From: DP-19 sp036496285
GTDB lineage: Bacteria > Desulfobacterota > Binatia > UTPRO1
Reading direction: 5' to 3'
Assembly: GCA_036496285.1 (NCBI GenBank)
Contig: DASXLI010000029.1
Location: forward strand, 1-64,000
Length of the DNA: 64,000 nucleotides
The notes under the pieces were generated by a model that saw only the letters and a program-made list of their open reading frames with translations, did no database searches and was not told the origin of the DNA. Each line of letters opens with the position of its first letter. Position 1 is the stretch's first letter. Below, piece by piece: positions 8,383-17,232 of this stretch. Both the position numbers and the translations under genes were made by a program.

Positions 8383-8864
8383 TCGCGGAAGTTCACGAAC
8401 TGCAGCGCGATCCCGAAGTCCGCGGCGCGCAGCGCCTGCATGATCGCCTGCAGATCGTCCTTCTTCTTGCCGTTCACCCGCACCTGGTCCTCGAGGATCT
8501 GCGCCTGCACCTTGATCCCCGACGACTTCACCATCTTGGTGATCTCGCGCGCCTTCTCGGAGTCGATGCCCTGCTGCACCTTGATCACCTGGCGTGCCCG
8601 GCTGCCGGCGGCGGGCTCGACCTTGCCATAGTCGAGGTTCTGGATCGGCACGTTGCGGCGCACGAGCTTCGACTGCAGCACGTCGACGACCGCCTTCACC
8701 TTGAAGTCGTCGGCCGAGGTGATCGTCAATTCCTTCTGGTCCCAGCCGATCTCGGTCTTCGCGTCCTTGAGATCGTAGCGCTGCGCGACCTCCTTGCGCG
8801 TCTGGTTGAGCGCGTTGTCGACCTCCTGGAGATCGACCTTGGAGACGACGTCGAACGACGGCAT
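8379..8864 (-). CDS. yajQ: YajQ-family nucleotide-binding protein
   Basis: A 161-residue UPF0234/YajQ protein: MPSFDVVSKVDLQEVDNALN at the N-terminus, RYDLKDAKTEI, KSSGIKVQAQILEDQVRVNGKKKDDLQ and the closing LQFVNFRE are hallmark segments of the family. Members bind RNA/tRNA and, in some species, cyclic di-GMP as transcriptional co-regulators. It lies within the same leftward unit as lolA and the nucleotide genes and overlaps the tandem deaminase by four bases (GTGA), so the two are translationally coupled. Confidence 0.96.
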   Translation of the reverse strand: MPSFDVVSKVDLQEVDNALNQTRKEVAQRYDLKDAKTEIGWDQKELTITSADDFKVKAVVDVLQSKLVRRNVPIQNLDYGKVEPAAGSRARQVIKVQQGIDSEKAREITKMVKSSGIKVQAQILEDQVRVNGKKKDDLQAIMQALRAADFGIALQFVNFRE

Positions 8865-8904
8865 GCGCGCTACCTAGCAGGGCCGACGGGCCAGGGCCAC
8901 CGGC

Positions 8905-9666
8905 TCAAGGCGCGCCGGCGCCGCCGGTCGGAGCGCTGACGACGTCCGTGCCCTCCGGCACCACGAAGCGGAACTCCTCGTCCGTGAGCGGGACGTTGCG
9001 GGTGATGTTGGAGAAGCTGAGCGTGGTCAGGTTGCCGATCGGATCGGCGATGGCCGCCTCTACGATGTCGTACGTCGAGCGCAGCACCGCGACGGTGAGC
9101 GCGCCCATCTGCGGGTCGCCTTTCGGCACGAGCTTCAGGTACATGCGCTGCGCGTTGCAGCCGTGCGGATCGGCCTCGGCGGTGAAGTCGTCCTTGATCC
9201 GGCCGACGCCGGTCAGGAACGAGACCGGCGTGGTCGACGCGAAGGCGGCGTTGAACGGCGCCTTCAACACCTGCTTGTCCGCGGGCTGGTAGATCCAGAG
9301 CGTCGTGCCGTCGGCGATGATCGATTGCCGCTGCGGGGTCTGGAACTCCCAGCGCATGCGGCCCGGCTTCATGAACACGACGGTGCCGAAGGACTCCTCA
9401 CCCTGCCCGACCGAGACGATCGTCGTCTCCTGGCGGAAGTCGGCGCGGAAGTTCTTGGTGGCGTCGTAGCGCGCCTGGAGCCGCTGCGCGATCTGCGCGG
9501 CCGGCGGGCACTTCTCGTCGTCGGCCGCTGCCGCGGGTGTCGTCCGTGGCGCCGCGCCGGCGGACGCGGCCGGCTTGTGCGCCAGGACCGGCGCCGCAGA
9601 GACGAGCATCAGCACGAGCGCCGGAAGGAGCGGCGCACATATTGGGATCCTACGATCGTGGCTCAC
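8905..9666 (-). CDS. lolA: Outer-membrane lipoprotein carrier LolA
   Basis: Periplasmic chaperone that carries lipoproteins from LolCDE to the outer membrane. A signal peptide (PLLPALVLMLVSAAPVLA, cleaved after residue 29 or so) is followed by an Ala-rich linker and the LolA fold: LQARYDATKNFRADFRQET, FGTVVFMKPGRMRWEFQTPQ, GTTLWIYQPADKQVLKAPF and NITRNVPLTDEEFRF. Length of 253 residues is a little above E. coli LolA because of the linker. The start is a GTG at 9666. It follows ftsK by 75 bases, the conserved ftsK-lolA pairing of proteobacteria. Confidence 0.93.
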   Translation of the reverse strand: MSHDRRIPICAPLLPALVLMLVSAAPVLAHKPAASAGAAPRTTPAAAADDEKCPPAAQIAQRLQARYDATKNFRADFRQETTIVSVGQGEESFGTVVFMKPGRMRWEFQTPQRQSIIADGTTLWIYQPADKQVLKAPFNAAFASTTPVSFLTGVGRIKDDFTAEADPHGCNAQRMYLKLVPKGDPQMGALTVAVLRSTYDIVEAAIADPIGNLTTLSFSNITRNVPLTDEEFRFVVPEGTDVVSAPTGGAGAP

Positions 9667-9741
9667 GGCGCGCGATTGTATCGCGCATGTCGGCGGCGCT
9701 GAAGCCTCCCGCCGGCGGCGCTGGACCGGCCCGCGAGGGTG

Positions 9742-12087
9742 TCAGTCGTCGCCGTCGATGCGCCGCGCGAGCACCTCGCGCGGGCGGGCGCCCTCGGCCG
9801 ATGACACGACGCCCTCGCGCTCCATGCGCTCGATCATGCGGGCGGCGCGGTTGTAGCCGACGCGCAGGCGGCGCTGCAGCCACGAGATCGATGCCTGGCG
9901 GCTCTCGGTCACGACGCGCACGGCCTGGTCGTACATCTCGTCGTGCAGGTCCTCCGCGGCGTCGTCCTCGCCGCCCTCCTCGTCGTGGCCCTCGAGCAGC
10001 TCCATCTTGTACTGCGGGCCGCCCTGCTTCTTCCAGAACTGCACGACCTTCTGGATCTCCTCCTCGGAGACGTAGGCGCCGTGGATGCGGGTGAGGCGCG
10101 CGGTGCCGGGCGGCAGGAAGAGGCAATCGCCCTCACCGAGCAGGCGCTCGCTGCCGATCGCGTCGAGAATCGTGCGCGAGTCGATGCGCGACGTCACCTG
10201 GAACGAGATGCGCGCCGGGAAGTTCGCCTTGATGAGGCCCGTGATGACGTCGACCGACGGGCGCTGCGTCGCGAGGATCAGGTGGATGCCCGCGGCACGC
10301 GCCTTCTGCGCGAGCCGGGTGATCGACTCCTCGACGTCGCGGCCGACCGTCATCATCAAGTCGGCGAGCTCGTCGACGATGATGACGATGCGCGGCAGGT
10401 GCTCGTGGACGATCTGCTCGCCCGCAGGCGCCGGCTCGGGCGCCGTCCACTCCTCGTCGTCGGGGCTCTCGGGCGTCGTCAGCTCGATCACGCCCGCGCG
10501 CTTCTCCGCGGCCTCGGCCGCGAGCATGCGGTTGTAGCTGTCGATGTTGCGGACGCCCTTGTCGCGCAGCATGCGGTAGCGGACGTCCATCTGCTGCATG
10601 ACGTTGGCGAGCGCGTACGACGCCTTCTTGGGATCGGTCACGACCGGCACGAGCAGATGCGGAATGTTGTCGTACATCGACAGCTCGAGCATCTTCGGGT
10701 CGATCATGATGAAGCGCACGTCGGCTGGGCTCGCCTTGTAGAGGATGCTCATGATGATCGCGTTCAACGACACCGACTTGCCGGTGCCGGTCGCGCCCGC
10801 CATGAGCAGATGCGGCATCTTCCCGAGGTCGGCGACGTGCGTGTTGCCGGTCGTGTCCTTGCCGAGCGCCAGCGTGAGCGTCGACTCCGAGCGCTGGAAC
10901 TGCTCGCTCTGGATGATCTCGCGCAGGTAGACCTTCTCGCGCCGCGGGTTCGACACCTCGATGCCGACCACGGGCTTGCCCGGAATCGGCGCCAGGATGC
11001 GCACACTGTGGGCGCGGAGCGCCATCGAGAGGTCGTCGGCGAGCGTCACGATGCGGTTCACCTTGACGCCGGGCGCCGGCTCGAACTCGAACGTGGTGAT
11101 CACGGGCCCCGGCCGCACGGCGACGACCTTGCCCTCGACGCCGAAGTCGGCGAGCTTCGACTGCAGGATGCGCGAGCTGGCGATCAGCGCGTCCTCGTCG
11201 ATGCGCACGCCGCTCTCGACCGGAGCGTCGAGGAAGCTGGCCGGCGGCAGCTCGTAGTGAGCGCCGGCCGCGAACTGGAACTCCTCCTGCTTGAGCGCCT
11301 TCGCGTCCTTCTTGGCGCTCTTCTCCGGCTTCGGCTCGGGCTCGTTCACCAGGATCGGCGGCGGCGCGGACTGGCGGCTCTTCTTCGCCTCGCGCGACTC
11401 CCGCGCGTCGCGCTCGCGCTGCCGCTCGCGCGGCTCGCGCTCGCGGCGCTCGCGGGCCGGCGCGATCTCGGCCGCCTCCGCTTCGGCGTCGGTCTCGCGC
11501 CGGCGCGGCCGGAGACGGACCACGGCGTCGGCGAGCACCCGCCCCGCACCGCCAGCGCGCCGTGCCATGACCTGCACGCCGCCGATGAGCGAGCCGCCGG
11601 TCGCGATCATCGCGGTCAGCAGAAGTCCCGTCAGCACGATCATCACGGCACCCGCCGTGCTGAAGAGGCGGCGCAGCTCGAATGCAACGAGCCCGCCCAC
11701 CCAGCCGCCTGCCGCGGCCTCGTGCCCCGGCCCGCGCACAACGGCGAGCGCGGCCGCCACGAGCAGGAGCTGCGCCGTCAGCGCGCCCCCACGCGCCAAC
11801 GAGAGCGCGATCGGCATTCCGCGCAGGACGAGCGTCGCGACGAGCGCGATCGCCGCCGGAACGAGGAACGCCGCCAGGCCGAACGCCGCGACGAAGAGGT
11901 CGGCTAGCAGGTACCCGACCGGGCCGCCCGCGTCCGCCGCCGGACGCCCGGGCGCGTAGGTGAGGAAGCTGATCGCCAGGTAGCAGGCGCCGGCGATGGC
12001 GAACACGGCCTCGACCTCGTGCCACAAGGTCGCGCCACCACGACGCTTTTCCTCCGCCTGCCGCGCTACGCGAGCACCCCGCCCCAC
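9742..12087 (-). CDS. ftsK: FtsK/SpoIIIE DNA translocase
   Basis: Septum-located DNA pump for chromosome segregation and dimer resolution. Order: about four transmembrane helices within residues 25-170; a short charged linker (roughly 195-290, rich in Arg/Glu repeats) far shorter than in E. coli; the alpha/beta motor with Walker A GATGTGKS at about 431-438 and Walker B IVIIVDELADLM near 567-578; ATQRPSVDVITGLIKANFP; and a C-terminal winged-helix gamma domain (SISWLQRRLRVGYNRAARMIE) which in family members reads KOPS sites. An acidic loop about residues 535-550 is an insertion in the motor. Length 781 residues. GTG start at 12087 has GGAGGAG just upstream. First gene of the unit running down to tmk. 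Confidence 0.97.
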   Translation of the reverse strand: MGRGARVARQAEEKRRGGATLWHEVEAVFAIAGACYLAISFLTYAPGRPAADAGGPVGYLLADLFVAAFGLAAFLVPAAIALVATLVLRGMPIALSLARGGALTAQLLLVAAALAVVRGPGHEAAAGGWVGGLVAFELRRLFSTAGAVMIVLTGLLLTAMIATGGSLIGGVQVMARRAGGAGRVLADAVVRLRPRRRETDAEAEAAEIAPARERREREPRERQRERDARESREAKKSRQSAPPPILVNEPEPKPEKSAKKDAKALKQEEFQFAAGAHYELPPASFLDAPVESGVRIDEDALIASSRILQSKLADFGVEGKVVAVRPGPVITTFEFEPAPGVKVNRIVTLADDLSMALRAHSVRILAPIPGKPVVGIEVSNPRREKVYLREIIQSEQFQRSESTLTLALGKDTTGNTHVADLGKMPHLLMAGATGTGKSVSLNAIIMSILYKASPADVRFIMIDPKMLELSMYDNIPHLLVPVVTDPKKASYALANVMQQMDVRYRMLRDKGVRNIDSYNRMLAAEAAEKRAGVIELTTPESPDDEEWTAPEPAPAGEQIVHEHLPRIVIIVDELADLMMTVGRDVEESITRLAQKARAAGIHLILATQRPSVDVITGLIKANFPARISFQVTSRIDSRTILDAIGSERLLGEGDCLFLPPGTARLTRIHGAYVSEEEIQKVVQFWKKQGGPQYKMELLEGHDEEGGEDDAAEDLHDEMYDQAVRVVTESRQASISWLQRRLRVGYNRAARMIERMEREGVVSSAEGARPREVLARRIDGDD

Positions 12088-12188
12088 CGACTCCTCCTCA
12101 CTCCGACCCAGCCAGCATTGTCACGATCGGCGCGGAAAGCGCAAGCACCCGTCGACACGGGGCGCCGAATGGGAGAACCGATGCGGGA

Positions 12189-12743
12189 CTACGGCGCGAC
12201 CGGCGAGATCCGCGACGCGTACGCGAGGCGGCCGTGCGGCTCATCGGCGACGAAGGAGCCCCAGACGCGGACCCGACTCGCCGCGTAGAGCGCCCACCCG
12301 ACGTCGACGATGAGACATGCGCTCGCGTACCAGTCGGGCATGAAGGACGCGCGGCCGTGGTGCCACGAGTCCCACAGGAGGCCGTGGGCCGCGAGCCCCG
12401 CGACGAGGATCCAGCCGGAGCGCCGCAGGCCGACGATCGCGATCGTCGCGAACGCCGCCTGGCCCGCGAGCTCGGCGCCGAGCCAGCCGGCACCGCCGCC
12501 GTGCAACGCCAGCGATCCGAGATAGATCGTCGGCATGACGAGCAGGAAGAGCGCGAGCAGCCGGCGCTCCCAGATCGGCGGCGCGGCGCTCACGCGGAGC
12601 GCGACGAGCGCCGTCAGGACGAACGGCGTTCCGACCGCGGCCTGCACGGTCGGCTCGACGAAATCCGCGAGCCGGAGATCGGGGACCACGAGCAACGAGA
12701 AGCCGGTCGACAGGATGAGACAGGCGAGCGCGATGGTGTCCAT
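12189..12743 (-). CDS. Hypothetical polytopic membrane protein
   Basis: A 184-residue protein of about five to six hydrophobic segments: IALACLILSTGFSLLVV, PFVLTALVALRVSA, LLALFLLVMPTIYLGSLAL, AAFATIAIVGLRRSGWILVAG and YASACLIVDVGWALYAASRV. A short loop has GLLWDSWHHGRASFMPDWY, with two adjacent His and several aromatic residues that could bind a ligand. I recognise no family. Start ATG at 12743 (MDTIALACL) is preferred; an ATG four codons earlier is also open. It lies upstream of ftsK on the same strand, separated by about 100 bases, and may have its own transcript. Confidence 0.62.
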   Translation of the reverse strand: MDTIALACLILSTGFSLLVVPDLRLADFVEPTVQAAVGTPFVLTALVALRVSAAPPIWERRLLALFLLVMPTIYLGSLALHGGGAGWLGAELAGQAAFATIAIVGLRRSGWILVAGLAAHGLLWDSWHHGRASFMPDWYASACLIVDVGWALYAASRVRVWGSFVADEPHGRLAYASRISPVAP

Positions 12744-12819
12744 GCGGCGGAGCATAGCCGCACCGCCGCGCCGATGGGCCCCGCCGCGAGCGACAATCCG
12801 CGCGCCGAAACGGCCACGC

Positions 12820-13314
12820 TCAGACGAGGCCGGCCTTGCGCACCGGGTCCTCGAACTCGGTCAGCTTCTCCCAGTTGTCGCGGACGAGCGAGCGCATGAG
12901 GCGATGCGCGACGAGCTCGAGGCGGATGCCATCGGGATCGGTGAAGAAGGTCGCGTAGTAGTCGGGGGCGTACTCCGGGTAGAGCTTCGGCTCGCTCACC
13001 GCGATGCCGAGGGCGCGCAGCGCGGCGACGGCGGCGTCGACGTCCTCGCGCGTCGCCACCCGGAAGCAGAGGTGGTGGAGCCCGGGGCGGTAGGGATCGT
13101 GCTCGCCGCCACGCGCGGGCCGGATGCTGTACTGCGTGACCCGGTTGAAGTAGTGCGCGTGCGGCTCGCCGGCGATCGGCGACGTCCCCTTCTTGAAGCC
13201 GAGCAGGCGCATCACCGGGTCGTAGAAGGCGACCGAGCGCGCGAAGTCGCGTACGGCGACGTAGAGGTGATCGACCGCGGTGACGTCGAGGGTCGGACCG
13301 GCGCTTGCCGCCAC
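12820..13314 (-). CDS. VOC-family (glyoxalase/dioxygenase-like) protein
   Basis: A 164-residue vicinal-oxygen-chelate protein. Metal-ligand positions are present: His in VDHLYVAVRDF near the start, GLHHLCFRVATREDVDAA in the middle, and Glu in FFTDPDGIRLELVAHRLM near the end. The start GTG at 13314 sits two bases after the rnj stop, so it is the third gene of a plsC-rnj-VOC unit. Substrate is unknown; the family includes glyoxalase I, fosfomycin-resistance enzymes and extradiol dioxygenases. The C-terminal tail (RDNWEKLTEFEDPVRKAGLV) is a short extension beyond the fold. Confidence 0.85.
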   Translation of the reverse strand: MAASAGPTLDVTAVDHLYVAVRDFARSVAFYDPVMRLLGFKKGTSPIAGEPHAHYFNRVTQYSIRPARGGEHDPYRPGLHHLCFRVATREDVDAAVAALRALGIAVSEPKLYPEYAPDYYATFFTDPDGIRLELVAHRLMRSLVRDNWEKLTEFEDPVRKAGLV

Positions 13315-13316
13315 GC

Positions 13317-14969
13317 TCAGAGCTCCATCACGAAGGGCAGCACGACGGGCCGGCGCTCGAGCGTCTTCTTGAAGTAGCGCCGGAGCGCCTTCCGCATCTC
13401 CTCCTTGACCTCCGCGGGGACGGTACGCGACTCGGGCGCGAGCGCCGCGAGCGCCTCCAGGACGACCTCTTTGGCGCGCTCGAGGTAGCCCTGGCTCTCG
13501 TCCTCGATGGCGAAGCCGCGTGAGATCAGGTCGGGACCGGAGATGATCGTCCCGGTCTGCTGGTTCACCGCGAGCACGGCGAGGACCATGCCGCCGTCCG
13601 AGAGGTGGCGGCGGTCGCGCAGCACGACGTCGCCGACGTCGCCGACGCCCTTGCCGTCGACGAAGACGCGGCCGGCCGAGATCGGCTCGGCGCGGCGCGC
13701 GCCGGTACCGTCGATCTCGAGCACGTCGCCGTCCTCGAGGATGAAGCAGTCCTCCTGCGCGACCCCGACCTCGGTCGCAAGCGCGGCGTGCCGCGCCAAG
13801 TGGCGGTACTCGCCGTGGATCGGCACGAAATAGCGCGGCCGCGTCAGGTTCAGCATCAGCGCCAGCTCGGCCTGGCTCGCGTGGCCGGAGACGTGCAGGT
13901 CCGCGGTGGTCTCGTAGAGCACCTCGGCGCCGCGCCGGTGCAGGTGGTTGATGACGTCGAAGATCGACTTCTCGTTCCCGGGGATCATCTTCGACGAGAA
14001 GATGACCGTATCGCCGACGCCGATCTGCACCTGCTTGTGGTCGTTCATCGCGATGCGGGTGAGCGCCGAGAGCGGCTCGGCCTGGCTGCCGGTCGAGAGC
14101 AGGGTCACCTGCTCGGCCGGGAGCTTCTGCGCCTCGGTCAGGTCGACGAGCAGCCCCGGCGGCACGCGCAGATAGCCGAGGCGCTCGCCGGTGGCGACGT
14201 TCTGCACCATGCCGCGGCCGACGATCGCGACCCGCCGGCCGGCGCGCACTGAGACGTCGAGCACCTGCTGGATGCGATGCAGGTGCGACGCGAAGGTCGA
14301 GACCAGGACCCGGCCGCCGGCGCGGCGGAACGCGGCTTCGAGCTTCGGGCCGAGGCTGCGCTCGGACGGCGTCACGCCCGTACGCTCGACGTTGGTCGAG
14401 TCGGAGAGCAGCGCCAGCACGCCGCCGTCGCCGAGCGCGGCGAAGCGCCGCAGGTCGCTCGGCCGGCCGTCGAGCGGCGTCTGATCGAACTTGAAATCGC
14501 CGGTGTGGACGATCGTCCCGAGCGGGGTACGGATCGCGAGCGCCACCGCGTCGACGATGCTGTGGGTGATGTGCACGGCCTCGATCTCGAACGGCCCGAC
14601 CTTCCACGTGTCGCCCGGCGTGAAGCGCTCGAGTGGCAGCGCGATCTTGTGCTCCTCGAGCTTCTGCTCGATGAGCGCGTGCGCGAACGGCGTCGCGTAG
14701 GTGGGCACCACGAGGTCGCGCGCGATGAAGGGCAGCGCGCCGATGTGATCCTCGTGGCCGTGCGTCAGCACGATGCCCTGCAGGTGCTCCGGGCGCTCGC
14801 GCAGGTACGAGACGTCGGGCACCACGAGATCGACGCCCATCATCGACGCCTCGGGGAACATCACGCCACAGTCGATCGCGACGGCGCGGTCGCCGTACTC
14901 GACCAGCAGCATGTTGAGGCCGATCTCGCCGAGGCCCCCGAGAGGCACGATGCGCAAAGAGTCGGTCAT
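13317..14969 (-). CDS. rnj: Ribonuclease J (metallo-beta-lactamase/beta-CASP RNase)
   Basis: Dual endo/5'-3' exoribonuclease of mRNA decay and rRNA maturation. Begins MTDSLRIVPLGGLGEIGLNM, then the zinc motif LTHGHEDHIGALPF at about residues 75-88, HTGDFKFDQTPLDG, the beta-CASP region with STFASHLHRIQQ, SGHASQAEL and FVPIHGEYRHLARHAALA, and a C-terminal domain ending in RRPVVLPFVMEL. The 550-residue length matches the RNase J family. The start at 14969 is the ATG giving exactly the conserved N-terminus. It sits 25 bases after plsC and two bases before the VOC gene. Confidence 0.95.
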   Translation of the reverse strand: MTDSLRIVPLGGLGEIGLNMLLVEYGDRAVAIDCGVMFPEASMMGVDLVVPDVSYLRERPEHLQGIVLTHGHEDHIGALPFIARDLVVPTYATPFAHALIEQKLEEHKIALPLERFTPGDTWKVGPFEIEAVHITHSIVDAVALAIRTPLGTIVHTGDFKFDQTPLDGRPSDLRRFAALGDGGVLALLSDSTNVERTGVTPSERSLGPKLEAAFRRAGGRVLVSTFASHLHRIQQVLDVSVRAGRRVAIVGRGMVQNVATGERLGYLRVPPGLLVDLTEAQKLPAEQVTLLSTGSQAEPLSALTRIAMNDHKQVQIGVGDTVIFSSKMIPGNEKSIFDVINHLHRRGAEVLYETTADLHVSGHASQAELALMLNLTRPRYFVPIHGEYRHLARHAALATEVGVAQEDCFILEDGDVLEIDGTGARRAEPISAGRVFVDGKGVGDVGDVVLRDRRHLSDGGMVLAVLAVNQQTGTIISGPDLISRGFAIEDESQGYLERAKEVVLEALAALAPESRTVPAEVKEEMRKALRRYFKKTLERRPVVLPFVMEL

Positions 14970-14994
14970 TGCATCGCCAGCCGCGGGCGCCGAG

Positions 14995-15777
14995 TCAGGG
15001 CCTGGCGGGTGAGCGGAGGCCGACCGGGGAGACCGAGCCCGGGGCGCCGGCGGGCACGGCGCGGCCGTCGACGCGCTCGACCGAGCGCTCGAGCACCGCG
15101 CGCACCTCCGCGAGCAACGCGTCGCGGTCGTCGCGCGAGCGGCCGGCCGTGGGGATCGGCGGGCAGATCGCGACCCGCACGTCGCCGCCGTGCTGCACCG
15201 TCCACGCCGCACGCGGCAGGAGACGCTCCGTGCCGCTGATCACGATCGGCACGATGGGCGCGCCGGTCTCGAGCGCGAAGACGAAGCAGCCCTTCTTGAA
15301 CGGCAGCATCCTGCCGGCGCCGCCGCGCGTGCCCTCGGGAAAGAACACGACCGAGATGCCGTCGTGCATGCGCTGCTTCGCCGCGGCCAGACTCGCCACC
15401 GCCTGCGCGTGGTCGGCGCGGTTCACCAGGATCTGCTTCGTCGCCCTGAGACCCCAGCCGAAGAGCGGAATGCGAAACAGCTCCTCCTTCGCCACCCATC
15501 GCAGTTGAAAGTCCCACAACGCGGCCAGGAGCGCCAGCACGTCGAGGTTGCTGCGGTGGTTGGAGACGAAGACGTACGAGCGGCGCGGATCGAGGTGGTC
15601 GAAGCCCTCGATCGTGACGCGCGCGCCGACGAGCTTCAGGTTCAGCCAGGCCCACCATTGGGTGACGCGGAAGGCGAGGCGCGCGTCGCGGTCCCAGAGC
15701 GACGCCAGCATCGCGGCGAGTATCGTCACCACCGTGTCGACGCCGAAGACGATCAGCCTGACGGCCCCGAGGACCAC
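14995..15777 (-). CDS. plsC: 1-acyl-sn-glycerol-3-phosphate acyltransferase
   Basis: Acylates lysophosphatidate to phosphatidate in the inner membrane. An N-terminal hydrophobic stretch (VLGAVRLIVFGVDTVVTILAA) anchors the protein; the catalytic NHX4D box is NHRSNLD near residue 74, with FRIPLFGWGLRATKQI, the phosphate-binding FPEGTRGGAG near 146 and GAPIVPIVISGTERLLP after it. Length of 260 is typical. GTG start at 15777 has GGGAGG about five bases upstream, and a good sigma70-type promoter lies just beyond. A second PlsC paralogue is at 25991-26764. Confidence 0.92.
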   Translation of the reverse strand: MVLGAVRLIVFGVDTVVTILAAMLASLWDRDARLAFRVTQWWAWLNLKLVGARVTIEGFDHLDPRRSYVFVSNHRSNLDVLALLAALWDFQLRWVAKEELFRIPLFGWGLRATKQILVNRADHAQAVASLAAAKQRMHDGISVVFFPEGTRGGAGRMLPFKKGCFVFALETGAPIVPIVISGTERLLPRAAWTVQHGGDVRVAICPPIPTAGRSRDDRDALLAEVRAVLERSVERVDGRAVPAGAPGSVSPVGLRSPARP

Positions 15778-15817
15778 CGAACCTCCCCGGGCGCGCTCCT
15801 CGAACGCGCCTCACAAA

Positions 15818-15847
15818 ATCGTAGCGAGGGCCCCCGGGCGTTGTCAA
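15818..15847 (-). promoter_or_regulatory. Candidate sigma70 promoter for plsC-rnj-VOC
   Basis: On the reverse strand TTGACA (15847-15842) is followed after 18 bases by TACGAT (15823-15818). The first matches the -35 consensus fully and the second the -10 in four of six positions. Transcription would begin about 30-35 bases before the plsC GTG. Such AT-rich hexamers stand out in this GC-rich sequence. Confidence 0.5.
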
Positions 15848-15946
15848 AGGCGGCCGGAATCCCTCGACGCGGCGCGCATCTACTCGGCGCGTTGACGGGT
15901 CGGACCTCGGCTGTTAAGCCTCGCTCCACCGCCGCAGGAGGCTCCC

Positions 15947-16378
15947 ATGTCCGTCAACAAGGTCATACTCGTCGGAAACCTCGGAAAAGATCCGGAAGTG
16001 CGCTTCACGGGCGGCGGCAAAGCGGTGTGCAAGTTCCCGCTCGCCACGAGCGAGGTCTGGAACGACGCCCAGGGCGCCAAGCAGGAGCGCACCGAGTGGC
16101 ACAACATCGTCGTCTGGGGGAAGCAGGGCGAGAACTGCGGCCAGTACCTGTCGAAGGGCCGTCAGGTCTACGTCGAGGGCTCGATCCGCTCCCACAGCTA
16201 CGACGACAAGGACGGCAACAAGCGCTACATGACCGAGATCATCGCCCAGCAGGTGCGGTTTCTCGGCGGCGGTGCCGGCGCTGGCCAGGGCCGCGGCAGC
16301 GGTGCGGGTGCGCCTCCGCCTATGCCTGACGACATGCCCGGCGGTGCCAGCAGCAGCGACGACGACATCCCGTTCTGA
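15947..16378 (+). CDS. ssb: Single-stranded DNA-binding protein
   Basis: Coats single-stranded DNA in replication, repair and recombination. The 143-residue protein begins MSVNKVILVGNLGKDPEVRF, has the OB-fold block TEWHNIVVWGKQGENCGQYL and VYVEGSIRSHSY, then a Gly/Ala/Pro-rich linker and the conserved acidic tip SDDDIPF that recruits partner proteins. AGGAGG precedes the ATG. A TTGACG at 15892-15897 could be its -35 element, with a poorer -10 about 16 bases on. It is divergent from plsC and converges with the secreted beta-helix gene. Confidence 0.97.
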   Translation: MSVNKVILVGNLGKDPEVRFTGGGKAVCKFPLATSEVWNDAQGAKQERTEWHNIVVWGKQGENCGQYLSKGRQVYVEGSIRSHSYDDKDGNKRYMTEIIAQQVRFLGGGAGAGQGRGSGAGAPPPMPDDMPGGASSSDDDIPF

Positions 16379-16405
16379 GTCTCCGACGGTTTCGCGTCGT
16401 GGCGG

Positions 16406-17167
16406 CTACGGGTCGAGGCCGCACACACCCCAGGCCACACCCACGTCGTTCGAGCTGTGGTCGCACGCGACGTCAAGGAGCTTCGGCGCCTTGAGGAACG
16501 ACGTCACGTCGACGCGCTCGAAGCCGGCGAAGCCCTGCGCACCGTTGCCGCTGACGACGCCGTTCTTCAGGCGCACTCGCGTCGTCCCGACCACGCCCGA
16601 GTAGCCGTTGCCCGTCGCGTGCACGCCGTTGATCGACACCTTCTGACCTTCGACGCCGATCTTGCCGTTGTCGTCCACGGTGAGATTCTTCGCGCTGATC
16701 GCGCCCTTGCCGAGGACGGGCGACCCCATCGTGATCCCGTACTCGACGCTGTTGCTCACGGTCACGTTCTTCAGCTTCAGCGAGTACTCGTAGCGGGAGA
16801 AGATGCCCCATCCGTTGCCGTCCACGACGACGTCGCTGATCTTCATCTTCCCGTCGGTGAGGATCCCGTACGCCGCCATGCCGCGAATCGCGCCGGGCCC
16901 CTCGATGACCGCGCCCTTGCCCTTCGCCCCCACGCCGATGTCGCCGCCGTCGATCGTGTGGCCGTTCAGCAGCAGCCGGCTGCCGCTCTGGAGACCGATG
17001 ATCGGAATCTCGTTGCCCGGATAGGACGGACAAACGAGATCGACGTCGAGCATCGCGATCTGGCGCGGCAGGACGCTCGTGAAGCATTGCGTGATGTGGC
17101 CGATATCGGCAGATCGGGCATGTCCCGGGAAAAGCAGGATCAAGGCGAGCACACACGCGTAGCGCAT
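16406..17167 (-). CDS. Secreted right-handed beta-helix protein, function unknown
   Basis: A 253-residue exported protein. The signal peptide MRYACVLALILLFPGHARSA is followed by IGHITQCFTSVLPRQIAM and then successive short beta-strand repeats (LLLNGHTIDGGDIGVGAKG, GAVIEGPGAIRGMAAYGI, MKISDVVVDGNGWGIF, LKLKNVTVSNSVEYGITMG, ISAKNLTVDDNGKIGVEG, VSINGVHATGNGYSGVVG) characteristic of pectate-lyase-like parallel beta helices. No catalytic residues of a known lyase are evident. Four Cys outside the signal peptide could form disulphides. The ATG at 17167 has AAGGAGA upstream. It stands alone, facing ssb head-to-tail at the 3' ends. Confidence 0.75.
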   Translation of the reverse strand: MRYACVLALILLFPGHARSADIGHITQCFTSVLPRQIAMLDVDLVCPSYPGNEIPIIGLQSGSRLLLNGHTIDGGDIGVGAKGKGAVIEGPGAIRGMAAYGILTDGKMKISDVVVDGNGWGIFSRYEYSLKLKNVTVSNSVEYGITMGSPVLGKGAISAKNLTVDDNGKIGVEGQKVSINGVHATGNGYSGVVGTTRVRLKNGVVSGNGAQGFAGFERVDVTSFLKAPKLLDVACDHSSNDVGVAWGVCGLDP

Positions 17168-17232
17168 CGGGATCTCCTTTCGGTGGGCGATCCGGTTACG
17201 ACGGCAGTGCGTCCCGCGTCAAGCCTCGGTTC

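Noticed and set aside
9943..11907. 654-codon + strand frame opposite ftsK
   Set aside because: Composition is Leu/Arg/Asp/His-biased shadow sequence; ftsK on the other strand has full motif coverage.
16406..17167. Pectate lyase activity for the secreted beta-helix protein
   Set aside because: Only the fold is suggested; the catalytic Arg and calcium-binding Asp pattern of lyases was not found.
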